DNA of 64,000 bases from Bradyrhizobium sp. ISRA464 (GCF_029910095.1 NZ_CP094526.1:1612001-1676000), one strand, 5' to 3'. Positions 26,694 through 36,286 are shown, counted from the stretch's first letter. The notes: generated by a model from the sequence alone, not told the origin. Made by a program: numbers and translations.

Positions 26694-27536
26694 TTAGATC
26701 GAATCCGGCGCCGGCCCCTTCGGCTTGCGGCGCGCAGAAGCCACGATGATGATAGCGCCGACAATAATCATTGGCACCGACAGCAGCATACCCATGGTCA
26801 GTCCGCCCCACAGGAATCCGAGCTGTGGGTCAGGCTCCCGGAAAAACTCGCCGGTGATTCGGGCAAAACCGTAGAGCGTGATGAAACTGCCGAGGATCAG
26901 GCCGGGCCGCTTCAGCGCGCCCATCCGGATCATGATGGCCAGCACGGTGAACAGCAGGATGCCTTCAAGGCCGGCCTCGTAGAGCTGGCTCGGATGGCGC
27001 GGCAGCGGCCCGCCATTCGGAAAGATCATGGCCCAGGGCAGGCTCGGGTCGGCGTGGCGGCCCCACAATTCACTGTTGATGAAATTGGCGAGCCGGCCGA
27101 GGAACAGCCCGATCGGCGCGACCGCGGTGGTGATGTCGCCAAGCGAGGGGATCGAGACGTTGTTGCGGCGGGCAAACAATATCACGGCGGCGACGCAGCC
27201 GAGGAAGCCGCCGTGGAAGGACATGCCGCCCTTCCACAGTTCGAGGATTTCCGCGGGATGTGCGATGAAGAAGGGCAGATTGTAGAACAGCACGTAGCCG
27301 GTGCGGCCGCCGACGATGATGCCGATGGTGACCCAGAGGATGAAATCGTCGAGCTGCGGCAGCGTGATCGGCGCCGGCCCGCCCCACAGCCGCTCCTTCT
27401 TGATCAGCGAGCGGGCATAGATCCAGCCCAGCACGATGCCGACGATATAGGCCAGCGCGTACCAGCGGATCACGATCGGCCCGAGCGAGATCGCGACGGG
27501 GTTGAAGACCGGGAAGTCGATCAGCAGGAACGGCAT
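26694..27536 (-). CDS. lgt: Prolipoprotein diacylglyceryl transferase
   Basis: 280 residues with about seven transmembrane helices. The Lgt signature [13 protein letters not shown] and the conserved [12 protein letters not shown] are present, with [10 protein letters not shown] near the N-terminus providing the catalytic-region Tyr. The enzyme transfers diacylglyceryl from phosphatidylglycerol to the lipobox Cys of prolipoproteins in the inner membrane. It starts 15 bp after the dienelactone hydrolase stop, possibly extending the operon. Confidence 0.96.
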   Translation of the reverse strand: MPFLLIDFPVFNPVAISLGPIVIRWYALAYIVGIVLGWIYARSLIKKERLWGGPAPITLPQLDDFILWVTIGIIVGGRTGYVLFYNLPFFIAHPAEILELWKGGMSFHGGFLGCVAAVILFARRNNVSIPSLGDITTAVAPIGLFLGRLANFINSELWGRHADPSLPWAMIFPNGGPLPRHPSQLYEAGLEGILLFTVLAIMIRMGALKRPGLILGSFITLYGFARITGEFFREPDPQLGFLWGGLTMGMLLSVPMIIVGAIIIVASARRKPKGPAPDSI

Positions 27537-27551
27537 CGTGCGTCTTGAGGC

Positions 27552-28286
27552 TCAGCTCACGAGGTTGCGGCGATAGAGGGCAAGCAGCCGCTCCCAGTGG
27601 CGTTCGGCGGCATCGCGGTCATAGACCGGGCGCTTGGGGAACGCAAAGCCGTGATGCGTGCCGGGATAGATCTCGACCTCGTTGTTCGATCCCTTCATGC
27701 CCGCCTTGACCTGCTCGATGATCTCCTGTGGCGCGTAGATATCGGTCTCGGCACAAGCGAAATAGAGTTCGGCCTTGGTCTTCGCTGCGGCGAGATGCGG
27801 GCTGTCGGGCTGGTCGGTCGCGAGATGCGTGCCGTAGATCGAGGCGGCGGCCTTGACCCGGTCGGGGAAATGCGTCGCGGCGTTCACCGCGTAGCGGCCG
27901 CTCATGCAGTAGCCGACGGTGCCGACGATCCTGGTGTTCGCGGCGTTCTCCGTCTCGGCATAGGCGAGCAGCGCCTTGGTGTCTTCCATGACCAGCGGAA
28001 TATTGATGGAGTTCATGTATCCGAACATGCGCTTGCGCTCGGGCGCGTCGGGATCCGGCGGTATCGGGCCGAGCTCCATCACGCCCGACCGGTAGTAGAG
28101 ATTGGGCAGCATCACGTAGTAGCCCGAGGTGCCGAGCCGGCGCGCCATGTCGCGCAACTCCTCGCGGATCGCCGGCGCATCCATGTAGAAGATCACGACG
28201 GGAAACGGTCCACCGCGCTCGGGATGGGCAATGAAGGTCGTGGTCTTGCCGTCCTTGGTCTCGATATCGACCGTGTGCTCGATCAT
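27552..28286 (-). CDS. Dienelactone hydrolase family protein
   Basis: 244 residues, alpha/beta hydrolase fold. The nucleophile is Cys127 (GYCMSG), and the catalytic His lies in GTHHGFAFP, the Cys-Asp-His triad typical of dienelactone hydrolases. Members open lactones or hydrolyse carboxylic esters; the physiological substrate cannot be inferred. It is the first gene of the run continuing into lgt and divergent from ubiK. Confidence 0.88.
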   Translation of the reverse strand: MIEHTVDIETKDGKTTTFIAHPERGGPFPVVIFYMDAPAIREELRDMARRLGTSGYYVMLPNLYYRSGVMELGPIPPDPDAPERKRMFGYMNSINIPLVMEDTKALLAYAETENAANTRIVGTVGYCMSGRYAVNAATHFPDRVKAAASIYGTHLATDQPDSPHLAAAKTKAELYFACAETDIYAPQEIIEQVKAGMKGSNNEVEIYPGTHHGFAFPKRPVYDRDAAERHWERLLALYRRNLVS

Positions 28287-28465
28287 GGCGTTCTGCTCGC
28301 GTTGTGATTTGCGATTTCTGTTGTGGGTTCAATACGATTGCAAGGAAACCGGAGCATGACAAGGCAAGCCGCAGGGAGCCTGCCATTCGCTCCGGACTTG
28401 AACCGGATCGCGCGGATCGCCATTGTCTTCCGCGCGACGTTAGCTGAACGCGGAGAGGTTGCGAG

Positions 28466-28735
28466 ATGACTCAGACCACCAACCGGTTTTTCGACGAGAT
28501 CGGCCGTCTGATGAACGATGCCGCCGGCGCGGCCCAGGGCGTCAAGCGCGAGGTCGATTCGGTCATGCGCAACCAGGCCGAACGCATCCTGCGTGACCTC
28601 GACCTGGTCAGGCGCGAGGAATTCGACGCGCTCAAGGACATGGCCCGCCTGGCGCGCGAGGAGAACGAGGCGCTGAAGGCAAGGATCGCCGCGCTGGAGG
28701 CCAAGCTCGGGGTGTCGCCGGGCACGACGGGCTGA
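28466..28735 (+). CDS. ubiK: Ubiquinone biosynthesis accessory factor UbiK (BMFP domain)
   Basis: 89 residues. An amphipathic N-terminal region (NRFFDEIGRLMNDAAGAAQGVK) and a C-terminal coiled coil (REEFDALKDMARLAREENEALKARIAALEAKL) define the BMFP/UbiK family. UbiK binds UbiJ and lipids and assists late ubiquinone biosynthesis in E. coli; the coiled coil trimerises. A palindromic repeat follows the stop. Confidence 0.9.
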   Translation: MTQTTNRFFDEIGRLMNDAAGAAQGVKREVDSVMRNQAERILRDLDLVRREEFDALKDMARLAREENEALKARIAALEAKLGVSPGTTG

Positions 28736-28751
28736 CGCACGCTGCCGCTCT

Positions 28752-28832
28752 GTAGCCCGGATGGAGCGAAGCGAAATCCGGGGTGACTGGCGGCGAGGGG
28801 CCCGGATTGCGTTGCGCTCCATCCGGCCTACG
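28752..28832. repeat. Palindromic repeat family B
   Basis: TAGCCCGGATGGAGCGAAGC...GAAATCCGGG and CCCGGATTGCGTTGCGCTCC...ATCCGGCCTACG form a long inverted repeat. A second copy lies at 52858-52945. Confidence 0.85.
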
Positions 28833-29009
28833 TCCGGTTGCTTTGGGGGAGTGCGAGCAAGAAAATTTCCTTCATTTCCTTGTCATTTCGCCCCTTTGAG
28901 GCTAAAAGCCGCCCACGTCTGCGGCCCCCGCACCCCTGGAGGCTTGCTGTGGACCTGAGCATGGGCCGCGCTGCGGCCTTTAACTTTTTAAATACAAGGA
29001 CTTAACGCT

Positions 29010-29717
29010 ATGGCGACCGTCAAGGAATTGAAGGCGACCGCGCGTCCGAAGAGCGGCAAGGGGGCCGCCCGGGCAGAGCGTCGCGCCGGGAGAGTTCCCG
29101 GAGTGATCTACGGCAACAACCAGCCCCCCGTGACCATCTCGGTCGCGGATCGCGAACTGCGTCAGCGCATTCTCGCGGGCCGGTTCCTGACCACGATCTT
29201 TGACATCGATCTCGAGGGCAAGAAGCACCGCGTGATTCCGCGCGACTTCCATCTCGATCCGGTGAAGGACTTCCCGATCCATGTCGACTTCATGCGGCTC
29301 GGCGAAGGCGCCACCATCCGCGTCAGCGTGCCGCTGCATGTCGTGAACGCGGAAACCGCCCCCGGCATCAAGCGCGGCGGCACCGTCAACATCGTCACCC
29401 ACGCGCTCGACCTCGAGTGCTCGGTCGACAACATTCCGCAGTACATCGAGGCCGACGTCGGCAGTCTCGAGATCAGCCACTCGCTGCATCTCTCCGAGAT
29501 CAAGCTGCCCACGGGCGTGAAGTCGCTAGCCCGCGAGGACGCGACGCTGGTCACCATCGTGGCGCCGTCGGGTTACGCCGAAGAGCAGAAAGCCGCGGCT
29601 GCGGCGGCTGCCAGTGGAACCGCTGCTCCGGCTGCGGCGGCTCCGGCCGCTGGTGCGGCGGCTCCGGCTGCGGGTGCTGCGGCTCCGGCCGCAGGTGGCG
29701 GCGACAAGAAGAAGTAA
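29010..29717 (+). CDS. rplY: 50S ribosomal protein L25 / Ctc
   Basis: 235 residues: an N-terminal L25 5S rRNA-binding domain (GKGAARAERRAGRVPGVIYG), a C-terminal TL5/Ctc beta domain (DFMRLGEGATIRVSVPLHV), and a tail of about 35 residues made of repeated Ala-Pro-Ala-Gly units ending in GGGDKKK. The tail is low complexity and its length likely varies between strains. Co-directional with pth 55 bp downstream. Confidence 0.95.
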   Translation: MATVKELKATARPKSGKGAARAERRAGRVPGVIYGNNQPPVTISVADRELRQRILAGRFLTTIFDIDLEGKKHRVIPRDFHLDPVKDFPIHVDFMRLGEGATIRVSVPLHVVNAETAPGIKRGGTVNIVTHALDLECSVDNIPQYIEADVGSLEISHSLHLSEIKLPTGVKSLAREDATLVTIVAPSGYAEEQKAAAAAAASGTAAPAAAAPAAGAAAPAAGAAAPAAGGGDKKK

Positions 29718-29772
29718 TCGATCAGGTCGGCGCGCGATCATCTGATGGCGCGCCGGCACGGGATGCCGCGCC

Positions 29773-30378
29773 ATGCGCCTCTTTGTCGGTCTCGGTAATC
29801 CCGGCGCGAAATACGCCAGCAACCGGCACAATATCGGGTTCCTGACGGTCGACGAGATTGCGCGGCGTCATGGTTTCGCACCATGGCGCCGTCGCTTTCA
29901 GGGCGAAGCCTCCGAAGGCGTGCTGGACCGCGCGAAGGTCGTGCTGTTGAAGCCGACCACCTACATGAACGAGTCCGGGCGCGCGGTGCAGGAGGCGGCG
30001 AGCTTCTTCAAGCTTGCATCCAGCGACGTCACCGTGTTCCAGGACGAACTCGAACTGCCACCGGGCAAGCTGCGCGTGAAGATCGGCGGCGGGATCGCCG
30101 GGCACAACGGGCTGCGCTCGATCTCCGCGCATATCGGAAACGAGTATCGCCGCGTGCGGCTCGGGATCGGTCATCCCGGCGTCAAGGAGCTGGTGCACCA
30201 CCACGTGCTGTCGGACTTCGCCAAGAGCGACCGGCCGTGGGTCGAGGCGTTGTGCGCGGCGATTGCCGACAACGCCGGCCTGCTGGCGACGGGGCACGAT
30301 GCGTCGTTCGCCAACAAGGTGCATCTGACGATGCAGGCCAAGGGATTTTTCGACACCAAGGAAGAGGGTACGAAGTAG
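29773..30378 (+). CDS. pth: Peptidyl-tRNA hydrolase
   Basis: 201 residues. Catalytic His is in NRHNIGF, with the [15 protein letters not shown] start, the conserved [13 protein letters not shown] and the [13 protein letters not shown] substrate channel motif. It releases tRNA from prematurely dropped peptidyl-tRNAs. It is between rplY and ychF, the standard context. Confidence 0.96.
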   Translation: MRLFVGLGNPGAKYASNRHNIGFLTVDEIARRHGFAPWRRRFQGEASEGVLDRAKVVLLKPTTYMNESGRAVQEAASFFKLASSDVTVFQDELELPPGKLRVKIGGGIAGHNGLRSISAHIGNEYRRVRLGIGHPGVKELVHHHVLSDFAKSDRPWVEALCAAIADNAGLLATGHDASFANKVHLTMQAKGFFDTKEEGTK

Positions 30379-30382
30379 ACCC

Positions 30383-30459
30383 TCGTCATCGCCGGGCTTG
30401 ACCCGGCGATCCATTTTTCAAGTGGGATGGATACGCGGATCAAGCCCGCGTATGACGAC
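30383..30459. repeat. Palindromic repeat family A, short form
   Basis: GTCATCGCCGGGCTTGACCC, GGCGATCCATTTTTCAAGTG, GGATCAAGCCCGCGTATGACG. It lies between pth and ychF. Confidence 0.75.
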
Positions 30460-30510
30460 CTCACTCAATTCAACCGCGCAGCGCGAGCGCGCGAGATATC
30501 GGGACGAACA

Positions 30511-31608
30511 ATGGGATTCAAATGCGGGATCGTCGGGCTGCCTAACGTCGGCAAGTCGACGCTGTTCAACGCGCTGACCGAGACGGCGGCGGCGCAGGCG
30601 GCGAACTATCCGTTCTGCACCATCGAGCCGAATGTCGGCGAGGTGGCGGTGCCCGATCCGCGGCTGGAGAAGCTCGCGGCGGTCGCCAAATCCGCGCAGA
30701 TCATCCCGACCCGGCTGACCTTCGTCGATATCGCCGGCCTTGTCCGCGGCGCCTCCAAGGGCGAAGGGCTCGGCAACCAGTTCCTTGCCAACATCCGCGA
30801 GGTCGATGCGATCGCGCATGTGGTGCGCTGCTTCGAGGATTCCGACATCACGCATGTCGAAGGCAAGATCGCGCCGCTCGCAGACATCGAGACCATCGAG
30901 ACCGAACTGATGCTCGCCGATCTCGACAGCCTGGAGAAGCGCGTCGACAATCTCTCGAAGAAGGCCAAGGGCAACGACAAGGAGGCCAAGGAACAGCTCG
31001 AGCTCGTCAACCGCGCGCTGGTGCTGCTGCGCGACGGCAAGCCGGCCCGTGCGTTGGAGCGCAAGCCGGAGGAGGAGCGCGCCTTCCGCATGCTCGGCCT
31101 CTTGACGTCGAAGCCCGTGCTTTACGTCTGCAATGTCGAGGAAGGCTCCGCCAAGGACGGCAACAATTTCTCAAAAGCGGTGTTCGAGCGCGCCAAGGAA
31201 GAGGGCGCGGTCGCTGTTGTCATCTCAGCCAAGATCGAGTCCGAGATCGCGACGCTGTCGCGTGAGGAGCGTGCCGATTTCCTGGAGACGCTGGGCCTCG
31301 AAGAGGCCGGGCTCGATCGCCTGATCCGCGCCGGCTACAAGCTGCTCGATCTCATCACCTATTTCACCGTCGGGCCGAAGGAGGCCCGCGCCTGGACCAT
31401 CGACCGCGGCACCAAGGCCCCTGCAGCGGCCGGCGTGATCCATACCGATTTCGAGAAGGGTTTCATCCGCGCCGAGACCATCGCCTATGACGACTACATC
31501 GCAGGCAATGGCGAAGCCGGTGCGCGCGACGCCGGCAAGCTGCGGCTCGAGGGCAAGGATTACGTCGTCGCCGACGGCGACGTGATGCACTTCCGCTTCA
31601 ATACCTGA
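30511..31608 (+). CDS. ychF: Redox-regulated ATPase YchF (Obg-like)
   Basis: 365 residues. P-loop [12 protein letters not shown], the altered G2/G4 of the YchF branch (NVEE replaces NKxD, which gives ATP preference), a coiled-coil insertion (residues about 130-170) and a C-terminal TGS domain ([17 protein letters not shown]). It binds ribosomes and affects stress responses. ATG 30511 directly precedes the canonical MGFKCGIVG; the preceding in-frame stretch runs through a repeat and is rejected. Confidence 0.96.
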   Translation: MGFKCGIVGLPNVGKSTLFNALTETAAAQAANYPFCTIEPNVGEVAVPDPRLEKLAAVAKSAQIIPTRLTFVDIAGLVRGASKGEGLGNQFLANIREVDAIAHVVRCFEDSDITHVEGKIAPLADIETIETELMLADLDSLEKRVDNLSKKAKGNDKEAKEQLELVNRALVLLRDGKPARALERKPEEERAFRMLGLLTSKPVLYVCNVEEGSAKDGNNFSKAVFERAKEEGAVAVVISAKIESEIATLSREERADFLETLGLEEAGLDRLIRAGYKLLDLITYFTVGPKEARAWTIDRGTKAPAAAGVIHTDFEKGFIRAETIAYDDYIAGNGEAGARDAGKLRLEGKDYVVADGDVMHFRFNT

Positions 31609-31638
31609 CCGCGAACTCTTCCGGCTGACACGCTTCTT

Positions 31639-31664
31639 CTCCCTCTCCCGCTTGCGGGAGAGGT
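31639..31664. repeat. Palindromic repeat family C, short form
   Basis: CCCTCTCCCGCTTGCGGGAG, an 8-bp GC hairpin after ychF, likely also its terminator. Confidence 0.6.
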
Positions 31665-31727
31665 CAATCGCATAGCCGGTTGTGCTGCGCGTTCGATGTC
31701 TGTGGTTGGTTGGTCTACCCACAAACT

Positions 31728-31828
31728 CGTCATGCCCGGGCTTGTCCTGGCTTGTCCCGGGCATCCACGTCTTTGGTTTTCAATGTGAAGAAAGACGTGG
31801 ATGGCCGGGACAAGCCCGGCCATGACGA
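31728..31828. repeat. Palindromic repeat family A, full copy
   Basis: CGTCATGCCCGGGCTTGTCC ... GGCATCCACGTCTTTGG ... AAAGACGTGGATGGCCGGG ... CAAGCCCGGCCATGACGA: nested inverted repeats giving a long cruciform or hairpin. Located downstream of ychF and csoR, which converge here. Confidence 0.85.
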
Positions 31829-31924
31829 CGTGGAAACGCCAGCCTCGGAGCCCGCCGATATGCGATAGCCCTGCGTTTGCGGAAGAGGTGAGGCGGACTC
31901 GGGGCTAGTTGTCCGCTTCCTGAT

Positions 31925-32200
31925 TCACCGGTCCGCGCGGCCGATCACATCCATCAGCTCGGCGATCTTGCGCCGCTGGTCGGTCTTGTCGCCGGACGAG
32001 ATCGCATGTTCCACGCAATGGGCGACATGATCGCGCAGGATCTCCTCCTCGACGCGGCGCAACGCCGCGCGCGCGGCGCCGATCTGCGTCACCACGTCGA
32101 TGCAGTAGCGGTCTTCCTCGACCATGCCGGCGAGGCCCCGGATCTGACCTTCGATCCGTTTGAGCCTTTTTAAGCAGGATGCCTTGATCTCTTCCCTCAT
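31925..32200 (-). CDS. csoR: CsoR-family copper-sensing repressor
   Basis: 91 residues from ATG 32200; an ATG at 32209 is an alternative. The all-helical CsoR/RcnR fold is clear (RLKRIEGQIRGLAGMVEEDRYCID). The Cu(I) ligands of CsoR, Cys-x-His-x3-Cys, are seen as Cys in RYCIDV and His-Cys in VAHCVEHA. It should repress itself and copA, released by Cu(I). Its start is at the edge of the palindromic operator (32208-32228). Confidence 0.9.
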   Translation of the reverse strand: MREEIKASCLKRLKRIEGQIRGLAGMVEEDRYCIDVVTQIGAARAALRRVEEEILRDHVAHCVEHAISSGDKTDQRRKIAELMDVIGRADR

Positions 32201-32207
32201 AGGCGTC

Positions 32208-32228
32208 ATATACCCCCATAGGGTATAT
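32208..32228. promoter_or_regulatory. CsoR operator between csoR and copA
   Basis: ATATACCC-CCATA-GGGTATAT: perfect 8-bp arms with a 5-bp G/C-containing centre, the classic CsoR operator form. It lies between the divergent csoR and copA and touches the csoR start codons. Confidence 0.8.
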
Positions 32229-32265
32229 AAATCAAGAGACCGGGACACCGGCCGGGAAGAGTTTC

Positions 32266-34662
32266 GTGGCACACGCAGAACACGACCATTCACGCATGGA
32301 TCATAACCACCATCACGGCGCGGCCGAGCATTCCTGCTGCGGCGGCACGCACGGGCACGGCGACAAGCCGGACGAGGCGGCCCTCGCGATCGATCCGGTC
32401 TGCGGCATGAAGGTCAATCCCGCGACCGCCAAGCACCGCTTCAGCTACAAGGGTAAGGACTACTTCTTCTGCAGCGGCCGCTGCCGCGAGCGCTTCGAGG
32501 CCGAGCCTGAGAAGTTCCTGAAGCCGCGCGAGCCAGAGCAGCCTGCGCCCGCGGGCACGATCTACACTTGCCCGATGCATCCGGAGGTGCGTCAGGTCGG
32601 TCCCGGCAGTTGCCCGATTTGCGGCATGGCGCTTGAGCCCGAGCAGGTCTCGCTCGGCGACGGACCCGATCCGGAATTGATCGACATGACCAGGCGCTTC
32701 TGGATCGGGCTGGCGCTCACGGTGCCCGTGTTCGTGCTCGAGATGGGAAGTCATCTCGGGCTGATGCATCTGGTGCCTCAGACCTGGTCGAACTGGATCT
32801 CGTTCGTGCTGGCGACACCCGTCGTGCTGTGGGCCGGCGCGCCGTTCTTCGTGCGCGGCTGGCAGTCGCTGGTCACGCGCAATCTCAACATGTTCACGCT
32901 GATCGCGATGGGCACCGGCGTTGCTTATCTCTACAGCGTCGTCGCCACTTTGGCGCCGCAGCTGTTTCCGCCGGCCTTCCGCGACATGCATGGCGCGGTC
33001 GCGGTTTACTTCGAGGCGGCCGCCGTCATCACCGTGCTCGTCCTGCTCGGTCAGGTGCTGGAGCTGCGCGCCCGGGCGCGGACCTCGGGCGCGATTCGCG
33101 CGCTGCTCGGCCTTGCGCCGAAGACCGCGCGGCGCATCGCCGATCACGGCGATGAGGACGTCGCGATCGACGAAATCAAGGTCGGCGATCGCCTGCGGGT
33201 ACGGCCCGGCGAGAAGATCCCGGTCGACGGCGTCGTCATCGAGGGCCGGGCGGTGATCGATGAGTCCATGGTCACCGGTGAGTCGATGCCGGTCACGAAG
33301 GCCGAGGGCGACAATGTGATCGGCGGCACCGTCAACCAGAGCGGCGGCCTCGTGATGCGCGCCGAGAAGATCGGCCGCGACACCATGCTGTCGCGCATTG
33401 TCGACATGGTGGCGAAGGCGCAACGCTCGCGCGCGCCGATCCAGCGGCTCGCCGACCGCGTCGCCGGCTGGTTCGTGCCGGCGGTGATCGCCGCGGCCGT
33501 GCTCGCCTTCATCGCGTGGGCGAGCTTCGGGCCGGAGCCGCGCCTGACCTTCGCCCTGGTCGCCGCCGTCACGGTCCTGATCATCGCCTGTCCCTGCGCG
33601 CTTGGGCTCGCGACACCGATGTCGATCATGGTCGGCGTCGGTCGCGGCGCGCATTCCGGCATCCTGATCCGCGATGCGCAGGCGCTGGAGCGGATGGAGG
33701 CGGTCGACACACTCGTCATCGACAAGACCGGTACACTCACCGAGGGCAAGCCGAAGGTCGCGAGGATCATTCCCGCCGACGGCTTCGACGAGAGCGGCCT
33801 GTTGCGCCTTGCGGCGAGCGTCGAGCAGGGCAGCGAACATCCGTTGGCGCAGGCAATCATCGCCGAGGCCGCGCAGCGCAACATCGGGCTCGTCGCGATC
33901 AGCGATTTTGCCTCATCCTCCGGCAAGGGGGCGACAGCCACGGTCGGCGGCAGGCAGGTTGCGCTCGGCAATGCCATGCTGATGCGCGAACTCAAGGTTG
34001 CGACGTCGACGCTGGACCAGGCCGCCGAGACCGCGCGCCGGGACGGCGCGACCGCGATCTATGTCGCGGTCGATAGCCGCGTCGCTGGCGTGATCGCAAT
34101 CGCCGATCCGGTCAAGGTGTCGGCGGCGAACGCGCTGCGGGCGCTGCGCGCCGGCGGCCTGCGTATCGTGATGCTGACTGGCGACAATGAGACCACGGCG
34201 CGCGCGGTGGCGCGCACGCTCGGCATCGACGAGGTCGAGGCGGGCGTTCTGCCGGAGCGCAAGAGCGAGGTCGTGCAGCGGCTGCGCGGCGAGGGCCGCA
34301 CGGTCGCGATGGCGGGCGACGGCATCAATGACGCACCGGCACTGGCGGCGGCCGACGTCGGCATCGCCATGGGCGGCGGCACCGACGTCGCGATCGAGAG
34401 CGCCGGCATCACGCTGTTGACCGGCGACCTGATGGGCCTCGTCCGGGCGCGGCGGCTGTCGGTCGCAACGATGCGCAACATCCGCCGGAACCTAGCGTTC
34501 GCCTTCGTCTACAACGCCGCGGGCGTGCCGATCGCGGCCGGCGTGCTCTATCCGGTGTTCGGCATCCTGCTCTCGCCGATGGTCGGCGCCGCCGCGATGG
34601 CGCTGTCCTCGGTCAGTGTCATCGGCAATGCGCTGCGCCTGGCGAGAGCGAAGCTGGATTGA
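32266..34662 (+). CDS. copA: Copper-translocating P1B-type ATPase
   Basis: 798 residues from a GTG start. Order: a His/Cys-rich metal-binding tail (residues 1-35), a YHS domain (about 45-90, DPVCGMKV), a heavy-metal-binding zinc-ribbon segment (CPMHPEV...CPICGM, about 98-125), then eight-helix P1B ATPase core with the TGES actuator motif, the CPC transport site (Cys442-Pro-Cys444), phosphorylated Asp486 (DKTGTLTEG), SEHP and GDGIND. CPC indicates Cu(I) export. The N-terminus has no classic ferredoxin-like HMA domain; the YHS and Cys motif take its place. Divergent from csoR. Confidence 0.95.
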   Translation: MAHAEHDHSRMDHNHHHGAAEHSCCGGTHGHGDKPDEAALAIDPVCGMKVNPATAKHRFSYKGKDYFFCSGRCRERFEAEPEKFLKPREPEQPAPAGTIYTCPMHPEVRQVGPGSCPICGMALEPEQVSLGDGPDPELIDMTRRFWIGLALTVPVFVLEMGSHLGLMHLVPQTWSNWISFVLATPVVLWAGAPFFVRGWQSLVTRNLNMFTLIAMGTGVAYLYSVVATLAPQLFPPAFRDMHGAVAVYFEAAAVITVLVLLGQVLELRARARTSGAIRALLGLAPKTARRIADHGDEDVAIDEIKVGDRLRVRPGEKIPVDGVVIEGRAVIDESMVTGESMPVTKAEGDNVIGGTVNQSGGLVMRAEKIGRDTMLSRIVDMVAKAQRSRAPIQRLADRVAGWFVPAVIAAAVLAFIAWASFGPEPRLTFALVAAVTVLIIACPCALGLATPMSIMVGVGRGAHSGILIRDAQALERMEAVDTLVIDKTGTLTEGKPKVARIIPADGFDESGLLRLAASVEQGSEHPLAQAIIAEAAQRNIGLVAISDFASSSGKGATATVGGRQVALGNAMLMRELKVATSTLDQAAETARRDGATAIYVAVDSRVAGVIAIADPVKVSAANALRALRAGGLRIVMLTGDNETTARAVARTLGIDEVEAGVLPERKSEVVQRLRGEGRTVAMAGDGINDAPALAAADVGIAMGGGTDVAIESAGITLLTGDLMGLVRARRLSVATMRNIRRNLAFAFVYNAAGVPIAAGVLYPVFGILLSPMVGAAAMALSSVSVIGNALRLARAKLD

Positions 34663-34673
34663 GCCGGCCTTTA

Positions 34674-34817
34674 CTTCGCCCCGCGTGCGGGGAGAGCTCG
34701 GCGCGCATCGCGAGATGCGATCCGGGTGAGCGGGAGCCTCCGCGAGTCCATCTCCCGCCATTGTTGCGAAGTCAGCCCTCACCCCAACCCTCTCCCCGCA
34801 AGAGCGGGGAGAGGGAG
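34674..34817. repeat. Palindromic repeat family C, long copy
   Basis: TTCGCCCCGCGTGCGGGGAG ... CGATCCGGGTGAGCGGG ... CCCTCACCCCAACCCTCTCC ... CAAGAGCGGGGAGAGGG. It lies between the convergent copA and dapA-like genes. Confidence 0.8.
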
Positions 34818-34826
34818 AACTGGCAG

Positions 34827-35744
34827 CTACGCGCTCTGCAGCACGCGTGGCGCGCGGCATTCGATCTCGGCGTCGAGCAAGGTCGCGAGGTCCACGCTCA
34901 CCTCGACCATCGGCAGCCGCACCTCGGGGCTTTCGATCAATCCCGTCCGCCACAGCCAGTGCTTGGCCGGCGCCGGGCTCGGCTCGGCGAACAACAGCTT
35001 GGTCAGGCCGCCGACGCTCTGCCAGGCGGCCAGCGCCGCATCGCGGTTGCCCTGCTTCAGCAGCGTTCTGATCGAGGCGAAGGTTGCGGTCTGAAGATGC
35101 GCCGATAGTAAAATCGCGCCATCGGCGCCATCGGAGAGCGCGTCGAATGTCTGCGGGTCCTCTCCGGTCAGCACGCGGAAGTCCGCCGGCCGCCGGTTGA
35201 GGAAGTCGATCGTCTGCGCGCGGTCGGCGCAGCAATCCTTCATGCCGACGATGTTGGGATGCTGGGCGAGCGTCAGCAGCGTCTCGTTGGTCAGGTTCAC
35301 CGCCGTGCGGTAGGGGATGTTGTAGAGCACGATCGGCGAGGCGGTGTGGTCGGCGAGCGCGGTGAAGTGCTGCAACAGCCCGCGCTGCGACGGGCGCGTG
35401 TAGTACGGACTGGCGATGAGATAGCCGCTGATCGGCCAGTCGGCGGTGTCGTCGAGCGCATCCTTCATCCTGGCGGTGCTGGCGCCGGACAGCCCGAGAC
35501 ACACCGGCAAATGGCGGGAGCTGGCACTGAGCTCGGCGAGCACCACGCTGACCAGGCTCTCCAGCTCGTCCGTGCTGAGCGACATGCCTTCACCGGAGGT
35601 TGCACCGAGGATGAGGCCGTCGACGGGGCCGCTGGCGTAGTGCCGCACCAGGCGGCGCAACGATATGACGTCGAGTTCGCCGTCGCGAAATGGCGTGATC
35701 AGCGGCAGCCAGAGGCCCTGCAATTGCTGTTGTAGATCGGTCAT
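34827..35744 (-). CDS. dapA: Dihydrodipicolinate synthase family aldolase (DapA-like)
   Basis: 305 residues, Schiff-base class I aldolase TIM barrel. The catalytic Lys169 (GMKDCC) and Tyr141 (YNIPYR) are conserved. The GTTGE motif of true DHDPS is GATSGEG here, so pyruvate binding fits but the condensing aldehyde may differ: it could be DHDPS or a paralogue such as a 2-keto-3-deoxy aldolase or NanA-like enzyme. A Lys-containing leader peptide and terminator hairpin upstream hint at lysine control, which would favour DHDPS. It is monocistronic. Confidence 0.8.
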   Translation of the reverse strand: MTDLQQQLQGLWLPLITPFRDGELDVISLRRLVRHYASGPVDGLILGATSGEGMSLSTDELESLVSVVLAELSASSRHLPVCLGLSGASTARMKDALDDTADWPISGYLIASPYYTRPSQRGLLQHFTALADHTASPIVLYNIPYRTAVNLTNETLLTLAQHPNIVGMKDCCADRAQTIDFLNRRPADFRVLTGEDPQTFDALSDGADGAILLSAHLQTATFASIRTLLKQGNRDAALAAWQSVGGLTKLLFAEPSPAPAKHWLWRTGLIESPEVRLPMVEVSVDLATLLDAEIECRAPRVLQSA

Positions 35745-35781
35745 GGTCCATCTCCTTGAGAGGGCAAAGCCGGAGACGGGA

Positions 35782-35815
35782 CCAACAAGAAACCCCGTCC
35801 ATGCGGCGGGGTTTC
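35782..35815 (-). terminator. Attenuator-like terminator in dapA leader
   Basis: On the minus strand GAAACCCCG, 9-nt loop, CGGGGTTTC followed by TTGTTGG. It lies about 40 bp before the dapA-like start codon, in the leader, so it would stop transcription before the gene unless prevented. Confidence 0.6.
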
Positions 35816-35840
35816 GGGATCGTTCAAATGCGAGATGATC

Positions 35841-35915
35841 TTATCGCGCGCGATCTCGTGTCCCCGGGAGGGGACCTTTTTTCGACGACAGAACGGCGCA
35901 CGAAGTCGTAATCAT
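35841..35915 (-). CDS. Candidate leader peptide with tandem Lys codons
   Basis: A 24-residue open frame (ATG 35915) with two consecutive AAA lysine codons at positions 12-13, then GPLPG and a basic end. Between it and the terminator lie GC-rich hairpins (GTCCCC...GGGGAC within the ORF, CGAGAT...ATCTCG after it), the layout of a translation-coupled attenuator. The Shine-Dalgarno is weak and the ORF is short, so its reality is uncertain. Confidence 0.4.
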   Translation of the reverse strand: MITTSCAVLSSKKGPLPGTRDRAR

Positions 35916-36041
35916 CGAACAATGATGCTGCGCCGCGTGGTTGTTGTCAATGCGCGTGTTGACTGTGACGTGCGGCGCACGGAAAGGACGTAAAGCGCAT
36001 GAGCGCGACGCACAGCACCGACATCACGCATCGATGAAAAG

Positions 36042-36072
36042 AAAAAAAGCCGGGCTCGATAGAGCCCGGCTT
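36042..36072 (-). terminator. Strong rho-independent terminator (minus strand)
   Basis: Minus-strand AAGCCGGGCTC-TATC-GAGCCCGGCTT followed by a run of T. It lies 235 bp after the LysR stop and could end the LysR transcript or an unannotated small RNA from this gap. Confidence 0.8.
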
Positions 36073-36154
36073 GAGGTATTGGCCACGTGAGGCCGACACA
36101 ATCACCTTCCAAGAGGGATTACTGAACTTCCGCGCCACTGGAGGAGGGGGACAT

Positions 36155-36286
36155 ATGCGCAACGCGAACGCTCAGCGTGCAAACACTATGATCCTCATCG
36201 GCACCATGCAGCAACCGTCGAGGTCGCATGTCAGACATGCGGAGACTTGGGGGGCGTCTCGGGGCAGCGCGGAGCCCTATAACTAA
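36155..36286 (+). CDS. Candidate small protein, 43 residues
   Basis: A 43-codon frame with a very strong Shine-Dalgarno (GGAGGAGGGGG, 4 bp before ATG 36155). The product has no transmembrane segment, contains one Trp and is Arg/Ser/Ala-rich. Its 3' half covers two hairpins (36225-36241 and 36242-36260), so this locus may equally be a structured RNA or leader. No downstream gene on the plus strand follows. I do not recognise it. Confidence 0.35.
   Translation: MRNANAQRANTMILIGTMQQPSRSHVRHAETWGASRGSAEPYN
36225..36241. promoter_or_regulatory. Perfect 8-bp palindrome
   Basis: CGCATGTC-A-GACATGCG, directly followed by a second hairpin GAGAC...GTCTC (36242-36260). Operator or RNA structure. Confidence 0.5.

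Noticed and set aside
32290-33840. A long minus-strand frame opposite copA
   Set aside because: Antisense shadow; copA carries all P-type ATPase motifs.
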